Virus record (IMG/VR): IMGVR_UViG_3300007735_000798
Coordinates: 40,737 to 104,736 of that record
Length of the DNA: 64,000 nt
Source of the DNA: a virus
Reading direction: 5' to 3' (one strand)
Of this stretch, positions 60,787 through 64,000 are shown piece by piece. The position numbers and the translations under genes were made by a program. A model generated the notes under the pieces. The model saw only the letters and a list, made by a program, of their open reading frames with translations, had not been told where the DNA came from and made no database searches. Every line of letters begins with the position of its first letter. The first letter of the stretch is position 1.

Positions 60787-61041
60787 ATGTCACACATAGT
60801 TATAGAAATCAAAGGCGAGCTTTGGAGTTTCATTTGTGCAAATCCTAATCTGGGCAGCTATGACATACTCGCCAAGTATAGCAATAAAGGAAAAACAATC
60901 GTGAATAAAAACTTCGGAGAAAAAAATTCTATTGAACTTATAGGAGTCACTCACCTAGAAGTTGCTGCAATTAAGTTTGCGGAAAGCATATACTATGACA
61001 CACATCCGCGCCCAAACCTTGTCAATATAAAAAAATACTAA
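60787..61041 (+). CDS. Hypothetical protein
   Basis: 84 residues (MSHIVIEIKGELWSFICANP), beta-rich start, then helix (LEVAAIKFAESIYYDTHP). More AT-rich than its neighbours. No own promoter; 3 nt after the upstream stop. Confidence 0.65.
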   Translation: MSHIVIEIKGELWSFICANPNLGSYDILAKYSNKGKTIVNKNFGEKNSIELIGVTHLEVAAIKFAESIYYDTHPRPNLVNIKKY

Positions 61042-61042
61042 T

Positions 61043-61119
61043 GTAAAACGCTAATAATCAACGACTTACAGCGGCGCGCCCAGCCGCTCGGCGTAATTCC
61101 TTGAATATCAGCATTTTAC
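61043..61119. repeat. 77-bp composite element, copy J
   Basis: Dyads are imperfect (CGCTAATAATCAACG, CCTTGAATATCAGC); core GCGGCGCGCCCAGCCGC. It lies 1 nt after the stop of the gene above. Confidence 0.85.
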
Positions 61120-61242
61120 AAAAAATCAACTCCTACTCTAGAATCTGATAAATAATTCTGATAATCTATAATATATTCCCCTATTTAACTATTTAGCCTT
61201 TCGCTATTTCACTATTATACAAAAATATTTTTACTATTTAGC
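61120..61242. other. AT-rich gap before tRNAs
   Basis: No gene. It contains the second copy (61187-61220) of the 34-nt AT-rich segment also seen at 57681-57714. Confidence 0.5.
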
Positions 61243-61270
61243 TTGATTTTTTTGAAATTTGTTGTAGATT
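61243..61270 (+). promoter_or_regulatory. Promoter directly before tRNA
   Basis: TTGATT, 16 bp, TAGATT, seven bases to the first tRNA base (61278): predicted start equals the tRNA 5' end. Confidence 0.7.
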
Positions 61271-61277
61271 TATAGAT

Positions 61278-61350
61278 GCGGGGCAATGTTCCAAGGCTGG
61301 CGAGAAGGTCTCCAAAACCATCTGGCAGAGTTCGATTCTCTGGCCTCGTG
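61278..61350 (+). tRNA. tRNA-Trp-like (anticodon CCA), imperfect
   Basis: Acceptor GCGGGGC pairs with GCCTCGT (two wobbles), anticodon loop CTCCAAA gives CCA, T-arm CAGAG-TTCGATT-CTCTG is perfect. The anticodon stem has one A-A mismatch and the D-stem is only three or four pairs, so folding is weaker than usual. No encoded CCA end. It could be functional or decaying. Confidence 0.65.
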
Positions 61351-61353
61351 CGC

Positions 61354-61425
61354 GGGATGGTAGCTCAAAGGTAGAGCAGCGCCCTTTTAAGGCGTTGGTT
61401 GTGAGTTCGATCCTCACCCATCCCA
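61354..61425 (+). tRNA. tRNA-Lys (UUU)
   Basis: Cloverleaf complete: acceptor GGGATGG/CCATCCC, D-arm GCTC-AAAGGTA-GAGC, anticodon loop CTTTTAA (UUU), T-arm GTGAG-TTCGATC-CTCAC. No encoded CCA. Three nt after the Trp-like tRNA, same transcript. It reads AAA/AAG, abundant in the AT-rich left arm. Confidence 0.95.
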
Positions 61426-61436
61426 TAAAAAATCCA

Positions 61437-61464
61437 TTGACAAATCAATTTTTTCTGATATATT
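61437..61464 (+). promoter_or_regulatory. Leaderless promoter after tRNAs
   Basis: TTGACA, 16 bp, TATATT, AGGTGT, ATG 61471. Confidence 0.8.
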
Positions 61465-61470
61465 AGGTGT

Positions 61471-61599
61471 ATGAAAAAGAAAACCACCGCTGAAAAAACT
61501 CTCACCGAGATTGCCAAGATCGCCCTGTTTGAGGCTAACGCCAAAACTGGCCTAAAAAAAATCCAAAAAATCTTGGAAAATTTTCAAAAAACCCATTGA
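61471..61599 (+). CDS. Small basic helical protein
   Basis: 42 residues (MKKKTTAEKTLTEIAKIALF), one amphipathic helix with Lys runs. Promoter-start geometry supports it. Its stop TGA overlaps the next promoter -35 (TTGACA). Confidence 0.6.
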   Translation: MKKKTTAEKTLTEIAKIALFEANAKTGLKKIQKILENFQKTH

Positions 61600-61624
61600 C
61601 ATTTCAATCAAATCCTTGTATTCT
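61596..61624 (+). promoter_or_regulatory. Leaderless promoter overlapping stop codon
   Basis: TTGACA (includes the TGA stop), 17 bp, TATTCT, ATAAAA, ATG 61631. Confidence 0.8.
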
Positions 61625-61630
61625 ATAAAA

Positions 61631-61894
61631 ATGAAAGCACTACTAAAGAAAATCAAACTGGCAATCGCAGACTCCAAGTTCGGACAACTCTCCAATCCTG
61701 TGTATAGGTTGAAGTATCGTCCTTACACGGATCACGGAAACAAGGAGGTCTATGACTACCTCGTTTCGCGGCCCTTCGATGGGTTCGTGAATGGCTTCAC
61801 CGCCTACTGCTTCGGCAAGGGCGTTCGTAGGTTCCGCTTTGACGAGATCGTTGATCGTGAAGTGGTTCACATCTTTGGAAAGTCAGTTGCATAA
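61631..61894 (+). CDS. Small WYL-like domain protein
   Basis: 87 residues. YRLKYRPYTDHGNKEVYDYL then GFTAYCFGKGVRRFRFDEIV follows the WYL domain pattern (Y-x-x-x-Y..., A-Y-C-x(4)-R-R-F-R-x-D-x-I). WYL domains sense nucleic-acid ligands in transcription regulators. A stand-alone copy in a phage could be a sensor; this is inferred from pattern only. Confidence 0.55.
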   Translation: MKALLKKIKLAIADSKFGQLSNPVYRLKYRPYTDHGNKEVYDYLVSRPFDGFVNGFTAYCFGKGVRRFRFDEIVDREVVHIFGKSVA

Positions 61895-61916
61895 CTTTTG
61901 CTCAATTAAATATCTG
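61887..61916 (+). promoter_or_regulatory. Possible promoter of large RNA
   Basis: TTGCAT, 17-18 bp, TATCTG or ATATCT, overlapping the end of the WYL-like gene; predicted start near 61920. Confidence 0.4.
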
Positions 61917-62640
61917 CGAGTTCATAGCCAGAGGGAACTGGTGTCCACGCGCAGAGAATAAACTCCCACAATTTTTAGTTCTTTTACAATTTGCAAAACA
62001 AGCCCGAATAAAGTATCGGAATAAAAGATGGACAGAAACAAGGGTCTGTCGTCATACATAAAACCCTCCGAGGCTGAAATCATTTTTTCCGAAAGGAAGA
62101 GAATATCCAATGCTTCTATAGAACCGATGTGCGCTCGGATGCTGCTTGGAGAATAAGGCGCACAAAAAATTTTACCAACCCATTCCGAAAACCCCAATGA
62201 TTGTTGGGGAACCATGCTACGGCATAGGGGTGGGTGGTAAAAAACTCTCCCAAGCTCTGGCGGACATTTCTCCGTTCAACTTGTGAGCTAGTCGCCGCAA
62301 GGCGATTCGATGTCGGTGCTGCCAGAAGGCACGGAGTCAACGGCAGGGAGTTCTGGCCTCCCTGTCACACTTTCTTTGAAAAAAATTTGATGGTCTACTA
62401 ACCATAGTCTAGAAAGAGAGGTTAGTAGCGTAAGCCGACGCCGTTATAGTTTAGGGCCATCTACACATCCGATTGGGAGTAATGAACCAATAGTCAGAAC
62501 CCACTGATGAAGAGAAGCAGATCATGCCTGTGATAAGGGGGATGGTCACCGTGACCCGCGTTCGGCACGCGTTAGCTGTATCGGCCCGATTCCGCAAGGA
62601 AAAAGACGGCAAGAGAAAGCAGCCGAACTTCTTAATTATC
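61917..62640 (+). ncRNA. Candidate large structured RNA, about 700 nt
   Basis: No convincing gene in either strand, but dense secondary structure. Stems seen in order: CTGCG/CGCAG; GACAGA/TCTGTC; TTCC-GAAA-GGAA; TGTGCGC/GCGCACA; TTTTACCA-CCC/GGG-TGGTAAAA enclosing CCCCAA/TTGGGG and ATGC/GCAT hairpins; TCGCC-GCAA-GGCGA; TGCC-AGAA-GGCA; CAGGGAG/CTCCCTG; CTACTAACC/GGTTAGTAG; GGTCAC/GTGACC; CGCGT/ACGCG. At least two loops are GNRA. Size, phage context, and tRNA genes just upstream resemble the giant phage RNAs such as GOLLD or ROOL; family membership is not established. The 3' end probably runs into element K. Confidence 0.7.
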
Positions 62641-62700
62641 AAGCACTTACAACGGCGCGCCCCGCCGCGCCACTTAAGTCGTTCATTATCAACACTTTAC
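62624..62700. repeat. 77-bp composite element, copy K
   Basis: Left dyad CTTCTTAATTATCAAG, core GGCGCGCCCCGCCGCGCC, right dyad TCGTTCATTATCAAC. It follows the large RNA and may be its terminator. Confidence 0.85.
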
Positions 62701-62719
62701 ATTTTCAACATGGAAAATC

Positions 62720-62748
62720 TTGACAGGCGCATAGAAAACGTGTAATAG
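62720..62748 (+). promoter_or_regulatory. Promoter with no gene at its start
   Basis: TTGACA, 17 bp, TAATAG; predicted start near 62755 in CCAAATTTGG, with no ATG. Could make a short RNA ahead of the glycosylase-like gene. Confidence 0.55.
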
Positions 62749-62840
62749 TTCAAGCCAAATTTGGACAACAGCCCACAGAAGGTGTATTTGTAACAAAAAT
62801 CATCAGCGGCTATCAACAAAAATATTTTCTACAAAACCAG

Positions 62841-62869
62841 TTGACAATAAAATCAAATAGGGCTATCTT
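62841..62869 (+). promoter_or_regulatory. Leaderless promoter
   Basis: TTGACA, 17 bp, TATCTT, TAGAGC, ATG 62876. Confidence 0.85.
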
Positions 62870-62875
62870 TAGAGC

Positions 62876-63601
62876 ATGATCACCACACAACTGCCTCTCC
62901 CTATGCGTTGCTCGTCTGACGCTTTGGTGCAACCCGAATTGGAATTGAAGCCTACGCGCAATCCGCAATTCATGCGCGTCGAAAAATTCTTTGACTCGCT
63001 CGACCGCTCGCGTGTTAGCGAGTATGTTGACTACTGGACTTCTATCGCGCCCAAGGGAACGCAAGACTCAATGTTGCGTTGGCTGTTCGCGTTCATGTCT
63101 GTGCATACAAGCTGGAAGTCTAATGTCAACGGCTACAATGCAATCAAGACTCTCGACTGGTGGCACGATCAGCAAGTTCTTCTCAACAAGCTCAAGCATA
63201 GTGGCGTTGGCTTGCACAACAACCGCACAAAGTTTGTGTGGGAGTTCCAGCAAAAGTTCTGGAAAGACATTCCGAAATACTCGCATGAACCCGCGCATTG
63301 GCGCAACCATCGTGATCAACTCGTCAAGGATGTTCTTGGTCTTGGCAAGGCCAAAGTCTCGTTCTCCTTGGAGATGATGCATCCCGACAAGTGCGAGGTT
63401 GTCTGCATGGATACTCATATGTTCCAAGCCTACGGACTCGACCAAACCAAAGACGAAAAACATTACGATAACATTGAGGCTCATTGGATCACCATGTGCC
63501 GCGCATACGATGTTCCTTGCTACATCGCTCGCTGTTTGTATTGGGATGCGATCCAAGACAAGCAGGACTCGCGCTACTGGTCGTATGTTTTTGAAGAATA
63601 A
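62876..63601 (+). CDS. HhH DNA-glycosylase-like protein
   Basis: 241 residues. The core runs from FAFMSVHTSWKSNVNGYNAI through LKHSGVGLHNNRTKFVWEFQ to a helix-hairpin-helix VLGLGKAKVSFSLEMM followed by the Asp motif VCMDTHMF, the layout of HhH-GPD/OGG glycosylases (HhH then Asp). It may remove oxidised bases from phage or host DNA. The Lys of bifunctional enzymes sits within the HhH segment (GKAK), fitting OGG type; activity is inference. Confidence 0.7.
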   Translation: MITTQLPLPMRCSSDALVQPELELKPTRNPQFMRVEKFFDSLDRSRVSEYVDYWTSIAPKGTQDSMLRWLFAFMSVHTSWKSNVNGYNAIKTLDWWHDQQVLLNKLKHSGVGLHNNRTKFVWEFQQKFWKDIPKYSHEPAHWRNHRDQLVKDVLGLGKAKVSFSLEMMHPDKCEVVCMDTHMFQAYGLDQTKDEKHYDNIEAHWITMCRAYDVPCYIARCLYWDAIQDKQDSRYWSYVFEE

Positions 63602-63604
63602 TCC

Positions 63605-63633
63605 TTGCAATCCATCTCAAAAAACCATACATT
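63605..63633 (+). promoter_or_regulatory. Leaderless promoter, weaker
   Basis: TTGCAA, 17 bp, TACATT, AACAAT, ATG 63640. Confidence 0.5.
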
Positions 63634-63639
63634 AACAAT

Positions 63640-63858
63640 ATGAACAAAACCATCATCACTCGTCGCTCACCATTCACTGGTAAAGTCCATCAGATGGAGA
63701 TTCCTCTTTCTCCAATGGAGTTTGCTAAACGCGAAATCCTCTGGCAAACAGGGGAACTCATCCAAAACGCTTTCCCCATGCTCGACGCTGGTCAGCGCGA
63801 GTTCATCAAGACGGGCATCACGCCCGACGAGTGGGACAATATGTTCGGAGAAGACTAA
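63640..63858 (+). CDS. Small phage protein, acidic helix type
   Basis: 72 residues (MNKTIITRRSPFTGKVHQME, then LSPMEFAKREILWQTGELIQ, ending ITPDEWDNMFGED). The start PFTGKVHQME is typical of a small phage family I know only as hypothetical. Acidic C-terminus. Followed by a Shine-Dalgarno site, so the leaderless style ends here. Confidence 0.75.
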   Translation: MNKTIITRRSPFTGKVHQMEIPLSPMEFAKREILWQTGELIQNAFPMLDAGQREFIKTGITPDEWDNMFGED

Positions 63859-63879
63859 TATAGAAAGGAGGGGAATATA

Positions 63880-64000
63880 ATGAAACTAATCGCAGGTGCT
63901 ATCTATAACTACAAGGGAGAAGCCGTTCGTTTCCGCAAGGAAGTGGGAGCCGTGTCTGTCTTGTCGCGCCGTAAGAAAGCTGGTTTCTTGGGTCGCACTG
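63880..64000 (+). CDS. Partial protein running off the right edge
   Basis: The first 40 residues (MKLIAGAIYNYKGEAVRFRK) of a basic, beta-like protein. AAAGGAGG lies nine bases before ATG, the only clear Shine-Dalgarno site in the right arm. The end is outside the window. Confidence 0.7.
   Translation, partial: MKLIAGAIYNYKGEAVRFRKEVGAVSVLSRRKKAGFLGRT

Noticed and set aside
61922-62215. Minus-strand reading frame of 97 codons inside the large RNA region
   Set aside because: No promoter or ribosome site; composition is unlike the other genes and stems cross it.
51084-62700. 77-bp elements as integron attC sites
   Set aside because: Like attC they follow small genes and fold on themselves, but consistent GTTRRRY/RYYYAAC boxes are absent, genes have their own promoters, and no integrase is visible.
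51084-62700. Repeats as a CRISPR array
   Set aside because: Repeats are separated by whole genes, not by short unique spacers, and no Cas gene is present.
62524-62745. Plus-strand reading frame of 73 codons through the end of the RNA region
   Set aside because: It reads through element K and overlaps a promoter; start not linked to any promoter.

Overview
The window is a piece of a tailed double-stranded DNA phage genome, most likely a long-tailed siphovirus. It encodes a large terminase, a portal, an HK97-type capsid protein, a protease-scaffold fusion, head-tail connectors, one tail tube protein, a 2964-residue tape measure and many fibre-like proteins. No contractile sheath, integrase or repressor is visible. 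The host cannot be named from sequence alone. Sigma70-type promoters (TTGACT/TTGCTT, 16-17 bp, TATnnT) and Shine-Dalgarno sites before some genes show an ordinary bacterial host.

The window has two halves that differ in composition, coding strand and gene-expression style. Left half (1 to about 49,940): very AT-rich, nearly all leftward, and made of late genes. In transcription order (high to low coordinates) it holds: a virion protein and fibre genes (49.9-47.2 kb); PhoH ATPase, a zinc-ribbon protein, a sigma-like factor, an ERCC4 nuclease, terminase and portal (46.7-38.2 kb); fibres and a BppU-like baseplate protein (38.2-32.6 kb); a lysis cassette (32.2-30.1 kb); an HNH nuclease; protease-scaffold, decoration and capsid proteins (28.2-24.7 kb); connectors and tail tube (24.6-20.6 kb); chaperone-position genes, tape measure and distal tail proteins (20.5 kb to the left edge). 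Three genes run rightward inside it: a GT4 glycosyltransferase, a HExxH protein and a small heat-shock protein. A GTGTAA hexamer lies 9-40 nt before the start of fourteen left-arm genes and may be a late-promoter element read with the phage sigma-like factor.

Right half (about 50,400 to the right edge): balanced composition, all rightward, and packed with small genes that mostly match no family I know. It looks like an array of expression cassettes. Most genes or gene pairs have their own sigma70 promoter whose -10 hexamer ends 6-7 nt before the ATG, so the predicted mRNAs are leaderless. The cassettes are separated by eleven copies of an element exactly 77 bp long (27-nt dyad, 23-nt GC-rich core, 27-nt dyad). 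The same promoter type precedes a tRNA pair (Trp-like CCA and Lys UUU) and a roughly 200-nt structured RNA at 57,063. A second, roughly 700-nt region after the tRNAs (61.9-62.64 kb) has no convincing gene and is full of hairpins, several with GNRA loops; it is a candidate giant phage RNA.

Recognisable right-arm proteins are a GP88-family protein, a HhH-type DNA-glycosylase-like protein, a WYL-like small protein and a zinc ribbon. The most distinctive features are the 77-bp element with leaderless cassettes, the two structured RNAs, the GFIPNFA-repeat tape measure with an ADP-ribosyltransferase-like module, and the GTGTAA motif.
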